Positions 23,901-32,958 of a stretch of 64,000 nt of DNA are shown here, in pieces. A model generated the notes under the pieces. That model had not been told where the DNA came from, searched no databases, and worked only from the letters and a program-made list of their open reading frames with translations. Positions within the stretch are counted from its first letter, which is position 1. Each line of letters starts with the position of its first letter. Source of the DNA: Xanthomonas sacchari (GTDB taxonomy: Bacteria; Pseudomonadota; Gammaproteobacteria; Xanthomonadales; Xanthomonadaceae). The stretch is taken from positions 2,914,001 through 2,978,000 of the forward strand of contig NZ_CP132343.1 of assembly GCF_040529065.1 (NCBI RefSeq), in the 5' to 3' direction. The translations under genes and the position numbers were made by a program.

Positions 23901-24467
23901 CTCGCGGGTATGGCGGATGCGGGTCTCGGTCTCCTTGCGCCGCTCCTTGTACTTGGAGATGCCGGCGGCCTCTTCCAGGTACACGCGCAGGTCTTCCGGG
24001 CGCGCCTCGATGATCTGGCTGATCATGCCCTGCTCGATGATCGAGTAGCTGCGCGGGCCCAGGCCGGTGCCCAGGAACAGATCGGTGATGTCGCGGCGCC
24101 GGCACTTGGTGCCGTTGAGGTAGTAGCTGCTGCTGCCGTCGCGGCTGACCTGGCGCTTGACCGAGATCTCGTTGAACGAGGCGTACTCGCCCGCGATGGT
24201 GTGGTCGGTGTTGTCGAAGATCAGTTCCACCGTGGCCTGCGACACCGGCTTGCGCGCCGAGGAACCGGAGAAGATCACGTCCGTCAGCGAATCGCCGCGC
24301 AACCGGCTGGCCGAACTTTCGCCCATCACCCAGCGCACCGCGTCGATGATGTTCGACTTGCCGCAGCCGTTCGGACCGACGATGCCGGTCATGTTGGTCG
24401 GCAGGTGCAGCGTGGTCGGATCGACGAAGGACTTGAAGCCGGACAGCTTGATGGTCGACAGGCGCAT
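20964..24467 (-). CDS. smc: chromosome segregation protein SMC
   Basis: SMC is the ATPase of the bacterial condensin that organises and separates chromosomes. The 1167-residue protein has Walker A GPNGCGKS at residues 31-38, two long coiled coils rich in Glu, Gln, Arg and Ala flanking a hinge (about 500-650), and the C-terminal signature LLSGGEKAMTAVALV with Walker B in FCLLDEVDAPLDEANV. The long Ala/Arg/Gln composition of the coils is typical in high-GC genomes. It heads the smc-zipA gene run. Confidence 0.97.
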   Translation of the reverse strand: MRLSTIKLSGFKSFVDPTTLHLPTNMTGIVGPNGCGKSNIIDAVRWVMGESSASRLRGDSLTDVIFSGSSARKPVSQATVELIFDNTDHTIAGEYASFNEISVKRQVSRDGSSSYYLNGTKCRRRDITDLFLGTGLGPRSYSIIEQGMISQIIEARPEDLRVYLEEAAGISKYKERRKETETRIRHTRENLERLGDLREEIGKQLEHLKRQARQAEQYQALQEERRIKDAQWKALEYRGLDGRLQGLREALGQEETRLQQLIAEQRDAEARIETGRVRREEAAEALSTAQAEVYKVGSTLARIEQQIQHQRDLSQRLHKARDETQTALAELGQHIGTDEAKLALLRESVDVAGPQLEQLQEDNEYKQEALREAEARLADWQQRWESHQRNTAEASRAGEVERTRVDYLDRQSLEAERRREALLAERAGLDLDALAEAFAQLELQHETQRAALDGLTEQVEARKQAVAALQDQQRTAQAELADVRKQAQAARGRLSSLETLQQAALGQEQGAAVAWLQARGLDSAARVGERLNVESGWENAVEGALGQLIEGVLVEAPEQLVDALGELGEGRIALVSGEEAAETFAPTSLAAKVQGPIAIRRLLARLHAAEDLAAARALLPQLGEGDSIVTRDGARLGQGWLRVSRSGAAKQGALLREREIQSLRGQIETLQEREADLEHRLGEMRAQLLAGEQQREDAQRQLYQAHRSASELAGQLQSQQGKVDAARTRIERIELEVAQLLETLDSSREQAREARSKLEDAVTSMGDLESVRHALESERRQLTEARDLARDAARRVREASHALALTLESQRTQIASLSQALERMGNQRGQLDARLGELSAQLNEGDSPVLALEAEHQAALSERVRTDRALGEARALLDGIDNELRALEQTRQQRDEQALAQRERIAQRRLDQQALVLSAEQLSAAVVKAGFVLEDVINGLPEHADPAEWEQAVQQIDARMRRLEPVNLAAISEYGEAAQRAEYLEAQDVDLNTALETLEDAIRKIDRETRGRFKDTFDRVNSGVQALYPRLFGGGHAYLELTGEDLLDTGVAIMARPPGKRVSSISLLSGGEKAMTAVALVFAIFQLNPAPFCLLDEVDAPLDEANVGRLAAMVKEMSEKVQFLFVSHNKATMEAAHQLSGVTMREPGVSRLVSVDLEEAARLAGAA

Positions 24468-24786
24468 GGTGCGGGCAATCCATGGCAGACGCCGCCGGCA
24501 TTCCGAGCTGCGCTGCCGCTAATGAAGATCCAGGTGAGGTCCTGCGTCCAACCCATTGATGCGGCTACACCGCTGGGCCGACATCGGACACGAGTCGCTG
24601 AGTATAGCGGCCCCCGCGCGGCACTGGGGCGGCCGGCGCCGGGCGGCGGCGATGCGACGGCGGTCGCATACGCGGGCGACCGCGACCCACCGGCCAGGGC
24701 AGCACGGCACACTCAGGTGGCGCAGGTCGGCAAAAACGACACGGGCACCTTGCGGTGCCCGTGTCGGTACAGCGATGACGCAGGGA
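24468..24786. other. intergenic region between smc and rplI
   Basis: This 319-base stretch holds the rplI terminator near its right end and must contain the smc promoter. I see no gene or repeat in the rest. Confidence 0.6.
24732..24766 (-). terminator. Rho-independent terminator of the rpsF-rpsR-rplI operon
   Basis: On the minus strand a 13-base perfect stem (arms CGACACGGGCACC and its complement, loop of four) lies 20 bases after the rplI stop and is followed by five T. Confidence 0.92.
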
Positions 24787-25236
24787 TCAGGCGTCGGCTT
24801 CGACCACGACCTTGACCGTGGTTTCCACGTCGGCGTGCAGGCGCACCAGCACCTCGTACTCGCCGATGTTGCGGAACGCGCCTTCGCCCAGCACCACTTC
24901 GCCCTTCTCCAGCGGCATGCCGGCGGCGGTGAAGGCCTCGGCGATGTCGCGCGGGCCGACCGAGCCGTACAGCTTGCCTTCGGTGGAGGCGTTGGCCTTG
25001 ACGGTCACGCTGGCACCTTCCAGCTTGGCGGCGCGGGCTTCGGCGTCGTCGTGGATCGACTTGGCCTTGGCTTCGTACTCGGCGCGCTTGGCTTCGAACT
25101 CGGCGATGTTGGCGGCGGTGGCCGGCACGGCCTTGCCCTGCGGCACCAGGTAGTTGCGGCCGTAGCCCGGCTTGACGTCGACCTTGTCGCCGAGGCCGCC
25201 CAGGTTGGTCACTTTCTGCAGAAGAATCAGTTGCAT
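24787..25236 (-). CDS. rplI: 50S ribosomal protein L9
   Basis: L9 binds 23S rRNA near the L1 stalk and helps maintain reading fidelity. The 149-residue sequence begins [20 protein letters not shown], the standard N-terminal domain with [13 protein letters not shown], followed by the long connecting helix and C-terminal domain. It is the last gene of the rpsF-rpsR-rplI operon and is followed by a strong terminator. Confidence 0.98.
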   Translation of the reverse strand: MQLILLQKVTNLGGLGDKVDVKPGYGRNYLVPQGKAVPATAANIAEFEAKRAEYEAKAKSIHDDAEARAAKLEGASVTVKANASTEGKLYGSVGPRDIAEAFTAAGMPLEKGEVVLGEGAFRNIGEYEVLVRLHADVETTVKVVVEADA

Positions 25237-25305
25237 GGTCTTGCTCCGTTATTCGTTAGCGTCGGCACGCGGCCGCCGCAACGGGTGCTGTCCGAATAGG
25301 AGAAG

Positions 25306-25336
25306 CCGGGATTGGGGATGGGGAATCGGGATTGCG
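25306..25336. repeat. solitary GGGGATT-type repeat arm
   Basis: The stretch CCGGGATTGGGGATGGGG and the following AATCGGGATTG matches the arms of the inverted elements seen elsewhere in the window, but no convincing inverted partner is close by. It sits in the rpsR-rplI gap of the ribosomal operon. Confidence 0.6.
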
Positions 25337-25381
25337 CCCGATCGACACCGCACTTTTCTAATCGCCAGACTTCGCTTGAAT

Positions 25382-25403
25382 GCCCGCACCGGAGGGTGCG
25401 GGC
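25382..25403 (-). other. hairpin between rpsR and rplI
   Basis: Inverted arms GCCCGCACC and its complement with a four-base loop lie about 25 bases after the rpsR stop. There is no T run, so it is more likely an RNA-processing or stabilising hairpin within the operon than a terminator. Confidence 0.5.
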
Positions 25404-25427
25404 CGTATCGCTCCGGGAAACCCGGAA

Positions 25428-25658
25428 TTAAACGTCGTGGTTGTCCGTGTACGGGATCAGCGCCAGGAAACGCGCGCGCTTGACGGCCGTGGCCAGCTGA
25501 CGCTGGTACTTGGACTTGGTGCCGGTCACGCGGCTCGGCACGATCTTGCCGTTCTCGGTGAGGTACTGGCGCAGGGTGTTGAGATCCTTGTAATCGATCT
25601 CCTTGACGCCCTCGGCGGTGAACTTGCAGAACTTGCGACGACGGAAGAACTTGGACAT
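25428..25658 (-). CDS. rpsR: 30S ribosomal protein S18
   Basis: S18 forms a heterodimer with S6 on the platform of the 30S subunit. The 76-residue protein starts [14 protein letters not shown] and ends YTDNHDV. The start at 25658 is preferred to the Met two codons upstream because AAGGAG then lies at normal spacing and the length matches the family. It follows rpsF by 11 bases. Confidence 0.98.
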   Translation of the reverse strand: MSKFFRRRKFCKFTAEGVKEIDYKDLNTLRQYLTENGKIVPSRVTGTKSKYQRQLATAVKRARFLALIPYTDNHDV

Positions 25659-25669
25659 GAGCATGCTCC

Positions 25670-26104
25670 TTAGGCGGCTTCGGCGGCGTCGCCGTCGGTT
25701 TCGGTGGCGGCGGCGGGCGCATCGCCCTCTTCGTCGTCGCGACGACGGCGCTCACCGCGCTCGGGCTTGTCGGCCTTCTCGTCCTTGCTCTTCATGATCA
25801 GCGACTGCTCGGTGTCGGCGCCGTCGCGCTTGATCACCAGGTGGCGCAGCACTGCGTCGTTGAAGCGGAAGCTCTCGACCAGCTCGCTCAGCACGGCCTG
25901 GTCCACTTCGATGTTCAGCATGACGTAGTGGGCCTTCACCAGGTTCTGGATCGGGTACGCCAGCTGGCGGCGGCCCCAGTCTTCCAGACGGTGGATGGTG
26001 CCCTTGCCGTTCTCGACCAGCGACTTGTAGCGCTCGATCATGGCCGGGACCTGCTCGCTCTGGTCCGGGTGGACCAGGAACACGATTTCGTAATGACGAC
26101 TCAT
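25670..26104 (-). CDS. rpsF: 30S ribosomal protein S6
   Basis: S6 binds S18 and the central domain of 16S rRNA. The 144-residue protein begins [19 protein letters not shown] and has [21 protein letters not shown], typical of S6. An acidic, Ala-rich tail of about 40 residues ([14 protein letters not shown] onwards) extends beyond the folded domain; such tails are common and in E. coli receive glutamates. It is the first gene of the operon, with a structured leader just upstream. Confidence 0.98.
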   Translation of the reverse strand: MSRHYEIVFLVHPDQSEQVPAMIERYKSLVENGKGTIHRLEDWGRRQLAYPIQNLVKAHYVMLNIEVDQAVLSELVESFRFNDAVLRHLVIKRDGADTEQSLIMKSKDEKADKPERGERRRRDDEEGDAPAAATETDGDAAEAA

Positions 26105-26118
26105 GGTGTGTACCTTTC

Positions 26119-26144
26119 GGATGTGGCCTTGCGGCCGGACAGCC
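26119..26144 (-). promoter_or_regulatory. candidate S6:S18 autoregulatory hairpin in the rpsF leader
   Basis: About 14 bases before the rpsF start the leader RNA can fold as GGCC-GCAA-GGCC (a GNRA-capped stem) with a CC or CCG bulge on the 5' side and an outer helix GGCUGU with ACAUCC containing one mismatch. A CCG bulge above a short helix is the known recognition feature of S6:S18 on its own mRNA. The match is by eye only. Confidence 0.42.
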
Positions 26145-26289
26145 CCCCGCGGTGCGACGGCGGTGGGGCAAGGACTCCTGCCGGGAAGGCAGGAAGCCGC
26201 ACATTATGACCGAGATGCCCACTCACCGACAAGCCAGCCATCCCCGGTGCGGGACAGGGACGCCACTGCAGCGGACGAAACCAATCGAA

Positions 26290-26540
26290 TCAACGGCTTA
26301 GATCAGTCCATGTGCATACAGGCGATGCTGGCTGCCCTGCAGGCAGCGGAACAGGCAGCCAACGGGCCGCGCGGCCGTCGGCAATACACCAGGGACACAC
26401 AGACTGCGGGGCGACGCCGGCGCAGTAGAACGGTCCCTGGTAGCACATGCGCGGGTTTCACCGCAGCAGTCGCAGACGCCGTCTCCCTGCGCGAAGCACA
26501 GCGCAGAGGCGCTTGGGTGATGAAGGAACTGAGGCAGTTG
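26290..26540 (-). pseudogene. frameshifted remnant of a CbrC (UPF0167) family gene
   Basis: Read on the minus strand from about 26540, one frame gives LPQFLHHPSASALCFAQGDG then VCDCCGETRA, and a second frame then gives CYQGPFYCAGV with VCPWCIADGRAAR, ending in a stop at 26290-26292. Together these follow the CbrC family order LP-F-YHP, C-CC, Y-GP-Y, CPWCIADG. The frame changes by two extra bases (or one lost) after ETRA, near 26450. No start codon with a ribosome site is evident, and after GRAAR the similarity fades. This is a decayed gene of about 80 codons in a gap otherwise without genes. Confidence 0.68.
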
Positions 26541-26607
26541 AATACGAACCGATGCCGCCCTGCCCTGCGCCCTCCTGGAGGAGGCCGCCTGGCCGCAGCG
26601 GCGACGC

Positions 26608-26955
26608 TCAGGGTGCGCCGGCGTGCGCGGCGTCGGTGGTGAAGCTCTCGCCGCAGCCGCATTCGGCGGTGGCGTTCGGGTTGCGGAACACGAAGGTCTC
26701 GCCCAGGCCCTGCTTGGCGAAGTCGATCTCGGTGCCGTCCACCAGCGGCAGGCTGGTCGCATCGACGTAGATGCGCACGCCGTCCTGCTCGAACACTGCA
26801 TCGTCCGCACGCGCCTCGCGCGCCAGGTCGGTGACGTGGCCCCAGCCGGAACAACCGGTGCGCTCGACGCCGAAGCGCAATCCCAGGGCGCCTGGCGTCT
26901 GCGCGACGAAGCGCTGCACGCGGGCGTGGGCGACGGGGGTGAGACGGATGGCCAT
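26608..26955 (-). CDS. A-type iron-sulfur carrier protein, IscA/HesB family
   Basis: A 115-residue cytoplasmic protein that would carry an Fe-S cluster or iron to target proteins. The three conserved cysteines are present: one in the TGCSGW segment near residue 35 and two in ECGCGESF near the C-terminus. The fold segments VDATSLPLVDGTEIDF also match. No isc or suf genes are adjacent, so I do not choose between iscA and erpA. The remnant CbrC-like sequence lies downstream, and asnS is divergent. Confidence 0.9.
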   Translation of the reverse strand: MAIRLTPVAHARVQRFVAQTPGALGLRFGVERTGCSGWGHVTDLAREARADDAVFEQDGVRIYVDATSLPLVDGTEIDFAKQGLGETFVFRNPNATAECGCGESFTTDAAHAGAP

Positions 26956-27088
26956 GACGAACTCCGGCGACTGCGAACGGACATTATAGGAAGGACGGCG
27001 ACCGATCGCCGCATGCCTCGCAAGCGCCGCGCTTCAGCCAGTACACTTGCCCCTTCCATATCGAGTCGCTGCGGCGAGGATTCAAGTC

Positions 27089-28483
<1,395 letters not shown>

Positions 28484-28505
28484 GGCAAGCCGGGGAGCGC
28501 ACGCC

Positions 28506-28811
28506 ATGATCCTGTTTTTCGCGCTGTGCTTCGTCGGCGTGGCGATCGCCGGCGCCAGCGCGTTCCTGATCTTCTGGCCGCTGACCCTGGTGCATATCCG
28601 CGACCGCCATCCACCGCTGGTGGCGGCGTTCGGGCCGGGCGCCTTCCTCAAGCCGGTCGCGCTGGGCTGGCTGCTGGCGCGGCGCTACCGTCCGCTCGGC
28701 GACCGCGGGCTGTCCGGCCTGGCGACGCCGGCCTGGCTGTCGCTGCTGACCATCTTTTTCGGCCTGGGCATGGCCGCCCTGCTCTGGCTGCTTTCCCTGG
28801 TGATTCCATGA
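28506..28811 (+). CDS. small inner-membrane protein, unknown
   Basis: A 101-residue protein with two hydrophobic segments, about residues 2-28 and 76-100, separated by a polar loop containing HIRDRHPPLV and RRYRPLGDRGLSG. No known family is recognised. It follows asnS closely and overlaps the next gene by an ATGA, so the three are probably cotranscribed. Confidence 0.8.
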   Translation: MILFFALCFVGVAIAGASAFLIFWPLTLVHIRDRHPPLVAAFGPGAFLKPVALGWLLARRYRPLGDRGLSGLATPAWLSLLTIFFGLGMAALLWLLSLVIP

Positions 28812-29122
28812 CTTCAGATTCTCCCGCCCACGATCAGTGGTACCTGGCCAGCCTCGGCCGCCTGCTGGTATGGGCGCGCCTGCGCGTGCGCGCCGCCGGC
28901 ACCGCCGAGGTGCTGGACAGCGATGGCAACACCCTCAGCTACGACAGCGAGGACACCGCCCGCGCGGCCCTGTTCGACGCCGAGTTCGTCGCCTTCGACG
29001 GCCTGGACGAGGACGATGCGCGGGCGCGCGGCTTTTCGCTGGGCGAGGTGTCGCCGCCGCAGGCCGACGACGATGCCGGCCTGCGCGGGCGCATGACCCA
29101 GACCCTGGGCGCGCGCGCCTGA
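28808..29122 (+). CDS. small acidic cytoplasmic protein, unknown
   Basis: A 104-residue protein without signal or membrane segment and with a strongly acidic middle (FDGLDEDDARARGFSLGE). The start at 28808 overlaps the upstream stop (ATGA), and the resulting protein is compact. It sits seven bases before the PaiB-like gene. I cannot assign a family; the coupling with a small membrane protein suggests that the two act together, which is inference. Confidence 0.75.
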   Translation: MTSDSPAHDQWYLASLGRLLVWARLRVRAAGTAEVLDSDGNTLSYDSEDTARAALFDAEFVAFDGLDEDDARARGFSLGEVSPPQADDDAGLRGRMTQTLGARA

Positions 29123-29129
29123 TCCGGCG

Positions 29130-29750
29130 ATGCACGTTCCACCCGCCTTCGCCGAACGCGACCTGGGCGCGCTCGATGCGCTGATCGCCGACAACCCGTT
29201 CGCCACCCTGGTCACCGTCGCCGACGGCCTGCCCTGCGCCACGCCGTTGCCGGTGCTGTACCGGCGCGACGGTGAACGCATCCTGGTCGAAGGCCATTGG
29301 TCGCGCGCCAACCCGCAGGCGCGGCACGCCGGGCCGGCCTTGCTGATCGTGCACGGCCCGCACGCCTACGTCTCGCCAAGCTGGTACCCGGACAAGGAGG
29401 CGATGGCGCGGGTGCCGACCTGGAACTACGCCACCGCGCACCTGCACGGGCAGTTGCACGCCAGCGACGACGAAGCGCTGCTGGCCGATGTGGTGGCGCG
29501 GCTGAGCGAACGCCACGAGCGCGCGCTGGGCAGCGACTGGCGCTACGAGCCGGACAACGACGCGCACCGACGCCAGTTGCGCGGCATCGTCGGTTTCCGT
29601 TTCCAGGTCGAGCGGGTCGAGCTGAAGTTCAAGCTCAGCCAGAACCATCCGCCGGCGAACCAGGCTGCGGTGCGGGAGGCGTTGCAGGCCCAGGAAAACT
29701 CCGGCGCGCAAGCCGTCGCGGCGCTGATGCGCGCGCGTCGCCCGGACTGA
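29130..29750 (+). CDS. FMN-binding negative regulator, PaiB family
   Basis: A 206-residue member of the PaiB family, split-barrel flavin-binding proteins first described as regulators of sporulation and protease genes in Bacillus. Diagnostic segments are GPHAYVSPSWYPDKEAMARV with VPTWNYATAHLHG, and the C-terminal LRGIVGFRFQVERVELKFKLSQN. Whether it acts on transcription or as a flavin-dependent enzyme here cannot be told. It is last in the asnS gene run. Confidence 0.92.
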   Translation: MHVPPAFAERDLGALDALIADNPFATLVTVADGLPCATPLPVLYRRDGERILVEGHWSRANPQARHAGPALLIVHGPHAYVSPSWYPDKEAMARVPTWNYATAHLHGQLHASDDEALLADVVARLSERHERALGSDWRYEPDNDAHRRQLRGIVGFRFQVERVELKFKLSQNHPPANQAAVREALQAQENSGAQAVAALMRARRPD

Positions 29751-29824
29751 CCCCACGTCGCCACGTAGCGTGGCCGACGGGAACGCGCGTCGTCGCCGGC
29801 TACGCCGCCATGGCGCGCGTCGCC

Positions 29825-30535
29825 TCACCCACAACGGCTGGCCGGCCCCTGACGGTCGCGCTCGGCACGACGCGCACTGGCCCTGCCGCCTTCCAGCGGC
29901 GACAGGCCTTCGCGGATCGCATAGCGCGTCAATTGCGCGATGCTCTGCATGCCCAGCTTGAGCATGATGTGCTCGCGATGGGTGCCGATGGTCTTGACGC
30001 TGATGTGCAGGCGCGCGGCGATCTCCTTGGTCGACAGCCCCTCGGACAGCAACTGCACGATCTCGCGTTCGCGCGAGGTCAGCAGCGTGTAGGCCGAGAC
30101 CGCATCGCCGGGCGGACAGCGGTACTCGCTGACCAGCGACTGCGACAGCTGAGGACTGATGTACAACTGGTCGTTGCCGACCTGCTGGATCGCGCGCAGC
30201 AATTCGTGGAAGGTGCTGTTGCGCGCCAGGTAGCCCTTGGCGCCGGCATCGATGACCGCGCGCACGTTGGCCGCGGCGTCGGAGGCGGCGATGCAGATCG
30301 CCTTGCTGCGCGGGCTGCGCTGCAGCAGCCGGCGGGTGGCCTCGATACCGTTGAGGCCCGGCAGCATCACGTCCATCAGCACGACGTCCGGCTGCCGTCG
30401 GGTCACCAGTTGCACGCACTCCAATCCGTCGACCGCGTGGCCGACCACTTCGATGCCCGACGTGTTGTTCAACAGGGCGACCATGCCCTCCAGCACGATG
30501 CTGCGTTCGGCGGCAATCACGATACGTGTGTTCAT
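29825..30535 (-). CDS. NarL/FixJ-type response regulator with degenerate receiver
   Basis: A 236-residue regulator with an N-terminal receiver and a C-terminal LuxR-type helix-turn-helix (LTSREREIVQLLSEGLSTKE onwards, about residues 152-210). The phosphoacceptor Asp55 is kept in VVLMDVMLPGLNG. However, the acidic pair that binds magnesium is Ala9-Glu10, the switch Ser/Thr is Ala83, and the conserved Lys is Arg105 (GYLARNS). Phosphorylation may therefore be weak or absent. No histidine kinase gene is near. A basic tail of about 20 residues follows the HTH. It lies downstream of the DUF2589/GH108 operon but is separated by 493 bases. Confidence 0.92.
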   Translation of the reverse strand: MNTRIVIAAERSIVLEGMVALLNNTSGIEVVGHAVDGLECVQLVTRRQPDVVLMDVMLPGLNGIEATRRLLQRSPRSKAICIAASDAAANVRAVIDAGAKGYLARNSTFHELLRAIQQVGNDQLYISPQLSQSLVSEYRCPPGDAVSAYTLLTSREREIVQLLSEGLSTKEIAARLHISVKTIGTHREHIMLKLGMQSIAQLTRYAIREGLSPLEGGRASARRAERDRQGPASRCG

Positions 30536-31028
30536 TCTCTACCTGTGTTCGCAATGGATCTCCAACGCGCGACCGCGCGGTAACCCGCGTCCCATGCAGC
30601 GCGACGCGCCCCTTTTCTTCAACCGATGCGACAGCGCTGAACCCGCGCTTGCGTTGCGCCCCCAGCTTGTCACGCTGCGCGATGGCAGCCATCGGGTTCA
30701 GGCTGATATGGGCGAGGAGGACAGCTGAAATTGTGCGAATTACCGCATTCGTCCAGTTTCGTAGACAGAATCTCGTGCTAGCGCGCTCGGCCTGTGACGC
30801 AGACCGAAGTCCTGCGCCGCGATCGATGCTGAGGGCGCGTGCGGTGCGGACGCCACGCGAGTGCCATCCGGGCACGTCCAACGCCCGGCTTCGCCGCGCG
30901 ACACGAGGTCTTGTGGAGCGGCGCGCGTCCAGTTCTGCGGGATCCGCCGCGATGGAGCTGCCCGGCCACGCCGGTCGCGGCTACACGCCGTTCCTGCGTG
31001 TGGTCCGGTTCGCGAGGAGAGGCGCGCT
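30536..31028. other. intergenic region without recognisable gene
   Basis: This 493-base stretch must carry the response-regulator promoter on the minus strand and the end of the upstream operon. Open frames on both strands are Arg/Ser/Ala-rich and look like high-GC shadows. I see no hairpin with a T run and no known repeat. Confidence 0.55.
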
Positions 31029-32069
31029 TCAGTCGGACGACGCTGATGGGGGCGGCAGCCGCGCGGCTTCCACCTGCAGCATCGCGCGGGCGAACTCGGC
31101 GAGACGTTGCTGGACCGCCGCTGGCGGCGTGCCCGCCTCGATCGACTGTTGCAGCGCCATCAGTTGCGCGGCCAGTTCGCCCTGCCAGCGCATGCGCTCG
31201 GTGTCGTTGCTGGCACGCTGTACCTCGAGCGAGGCCTGCGCCTGCGCCGAGGTGTCGCCGCGCACCAGCGTTTCCATGGCATCGACCAGGCGTTGCAGCA
31301 GGCGGTACACCGCCGTGGCGGAAAAGCCACCCAGCATCGCCAGGGTCGGCTTGCCGAAGCTGCGCATGCTGCCGGTCTCGAACAGGTCCGGCGGCAGCAC
31401 TTCGACCAGGATCAGGCCGGCGATCAGGCCCAGGATCATGCGCGCGCCATAGGAGGCGTCGTACTTGGGGTCGTAGCTGGCGTCGGCGACGTAGCGGTGC
31501 ACCTGGAACAGCGAGGAGAACGAGGCGCCCAGGCCGGCGCAGAACAACAGAAACAGCGCGTTCCACAGCAGCACGCTGCCGGACGAATCCAGGAATCCCA
31601 GGCGCACGTTGTCCGCACTGACTTTGCTGGACAACGCCGTGGCCACCACCAGGAACAGGAACACGAGCGAGGTGGCAGTGAGCGCGCGCACCAGCGGCAG
31701 CGGACCGAGGAAGATCGCCCAGTGCGGGCGGCGGCGCTCGGCATCGAGCAGGAACACCGCCTGCGGTGTCGCCGGGCGGATCAGTTGCGCCAGCCGCCGA
31801 TGGGTCACCGCCAGTTCGTGCGCGCGCGGCTCGATGTCGCTGTCGCCGGCCGCGCCCTCCGCTGAACCGACGCTCACCAGCACCGACAGGCGCGCGATCA
31901 GTTCCGGCGGCACCGCCAAGCCGTGCTCCAGCGCATAGCGCGCCATCGCTTCGCACTCGGCGAGCAACTGCGGCAGGATGCCCGGCGGCGGCAACCGCGG
32001 CACGCCACTGCGGGCCGCGGTCAGCCGGCGCCGCAACGCGCCGGCCAGTGTCTTGATCCAGACGTTCAT
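31029..32069 (-). CDS. multi-pass membrane protein in DUF2589/GH108 operon, unknown
   Basis: A 346-residue protein I do not recognise. Residues 1-125 are cytoplasmic-like and helical. Four membrane segments follow in the middle: about 128-150 (LVRALTATSLVFLFLVVATA), 170-192 (LLWNALFLLFCAGLGASF), 212-230 (RMILGLIAGLILVEVL) and 243-262 (LAMLGGFSATAVYRLLQRLV). A polar loop with VHRYVADASYDPKYDASYG lies between the second and third. The C-terminal 80 residues are helical and charged. It is the last gene of the operon, 48 bases after the secreted two-repeat protein. A pore or anchor role would fit but is not shown. Confidence 0.82.
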   Translation of the reverse strand: MNVWIKTLAGALRRRLTAARSGVPRLPPPGILPQLLAECEAMARYALEHGLAVPPELIARLSVLVSVGSAEGAAGDSDIEPRAHELAVTHRRLAQLIRPATPQAVFLLDAERRRPHWAIFLGPLPLVRALTATSLVFLFLVVATALSSKVSADNVRLGFLDSSGSVLLWNALFLLFCAGLGASFSSLFQVHRYVADASYDPKYDASYGARMILGLIAGLILVEVLPPDLFETGSMRSFGKPTLAMLGGFSATAVYRLLQRLVDAMETLVRGDTSAQAQASLEVQRASNDTERMRWQGELAAQLMALQQSIEAGTPPAAVQQRLAEFARAMLQVEAARLPPPSASSD

Positions 32070-32117
32070 TGCTTCACTCCTGGACGGAAACGACGGCCGG
32101 CGCGCATGCGCCACGGA

Positions 32118-32915
32118 TTACCGGCTGGCGGACACGCGCTTCAGCGGCACGACGTGTGGGGACTTCCCGGCCTTGCCGGCGATCTGGAGACTGACGCCCC
32201 CGTCCGGCGTTGCACGCAAGACCAGACGGCCGTCGCTCAGTTCCGCGCAGTGCCCCTGGTCGTTCATGTCCAGCGAATACACCGCCGCATCCGCGCGCAT
32301 GCCAACGTAGCGCGCCTGCACCTTGCAGCCCCAGGGCGTGCCGTAGTGCAGCTCCACCGTGGGACTGCCTGGCGCCTGCGGGCTGGACGAGACCGTCACC
32401 TCCAGGGTCGGCTTTTCGAGGATCTTTCCGCCGGAGTCCAGCCCCTGCCATGTGCCCGTCAGCGGACTGGGCCGACCAGGATCGGTGTGCAGCACCACCA
32501 GCAGGGCCTTACCGTCGACGAACAGCCGCAGGTCGTCGCCACTGCGCTGCACGCGCAGCGGCTTGCCCATCAACTTGTCGCAGTAGGCTCCCCCGTTGAT
32601 CGAGTCCAGGACGAAGCCGCCAGCCCTCTGCGACTTGACCAGCGCGTTGCAGTTCAGCGGCGAGCCGAAGGCGAGCCTGGCTTGGCCGCTGCCCTGGATC
32701 AGGCGCAGCGCGACCAGATTCTCCGCACCGGGCGGTTGTGCCTCCAGCGTCAGGGTGCCGCTCCACTGGCCAGCCGGCAGCGCCTCGGCGTTGGCCGCCG
32801 CGCCCGGCTTGGCCGCAGTGCCCGCCTGCGGCGCGGCGTCGGCAGCGGATGGCAAGGCCAGGCACAGCGCCAGCCAAAGCGGGAAATGTGCAACACCACG
32901 CGAACGGATACGCAT
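32118..32915 (-). CDS. secreted two-repeat protein with paired cysteines, unknown
   Basis: A 265-residue exported protein. The signal peptide is clear (FPLWLALCLALPSAADA, ending near residue 28). The mature part consists of two related halves of about 100 residues. The first has LAFGSPLNC ... FVLDSINGGAYC ... LRVQRSGDDLRLFVDG; the second has LHYGTPWGC ... YSLDMNDQGHC ... LVLRATPDGGVSLQIAG. Each half keeps two cysteines at equal spacing, consistent with one disulfide per repeat in the periplasm. A GAGGAG site precedes the ATG. In a cluster with a muramidase it could be a periplasmic binding or inhibitor protein; that is inference. Confidence 0.82.
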   Translation of the reverse strand: MRIRSRGVAHFPLWLALCLALPSAADAAPQAGTAAKPGAAANAEALPAGQWSGTLTLEAQPPGAENLVALRLIQGSGQARLAFGSPLNCNALVKSQRAGGFVLDSINGGAYCDKLMGKPLRVQRSGDDLRLFVDGKALLVVLHTDPGRPSPLTGTWQGLDSGGKILEKPTLEVTVSSSPQAPGSPTVELHYGTPWGCKVQARYVGMRADAAVYSLDMNDQGHCAELSDGRLVLRATPDGGVSLQIAGKAGKSPHVVPLKRVSASR

Positions 32916-32958
32916 GCGACTCTCCTCTGGAAATACGAAAGGGAAACGAACGGTGCGG

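Noticed and set aside
28935-30881. Longer minus-strand frame running through the response regulator region
   Set aside because: It is in a different frame from the well-conserved regulator and is Arg/Gly-rich without motifs.
30536-31028. Possible small gene in the gap upstream of the response regulator
   Set aside because: No frame has a ribosome site with a plausible protein; composition on both strands is that of non-coding shadows.
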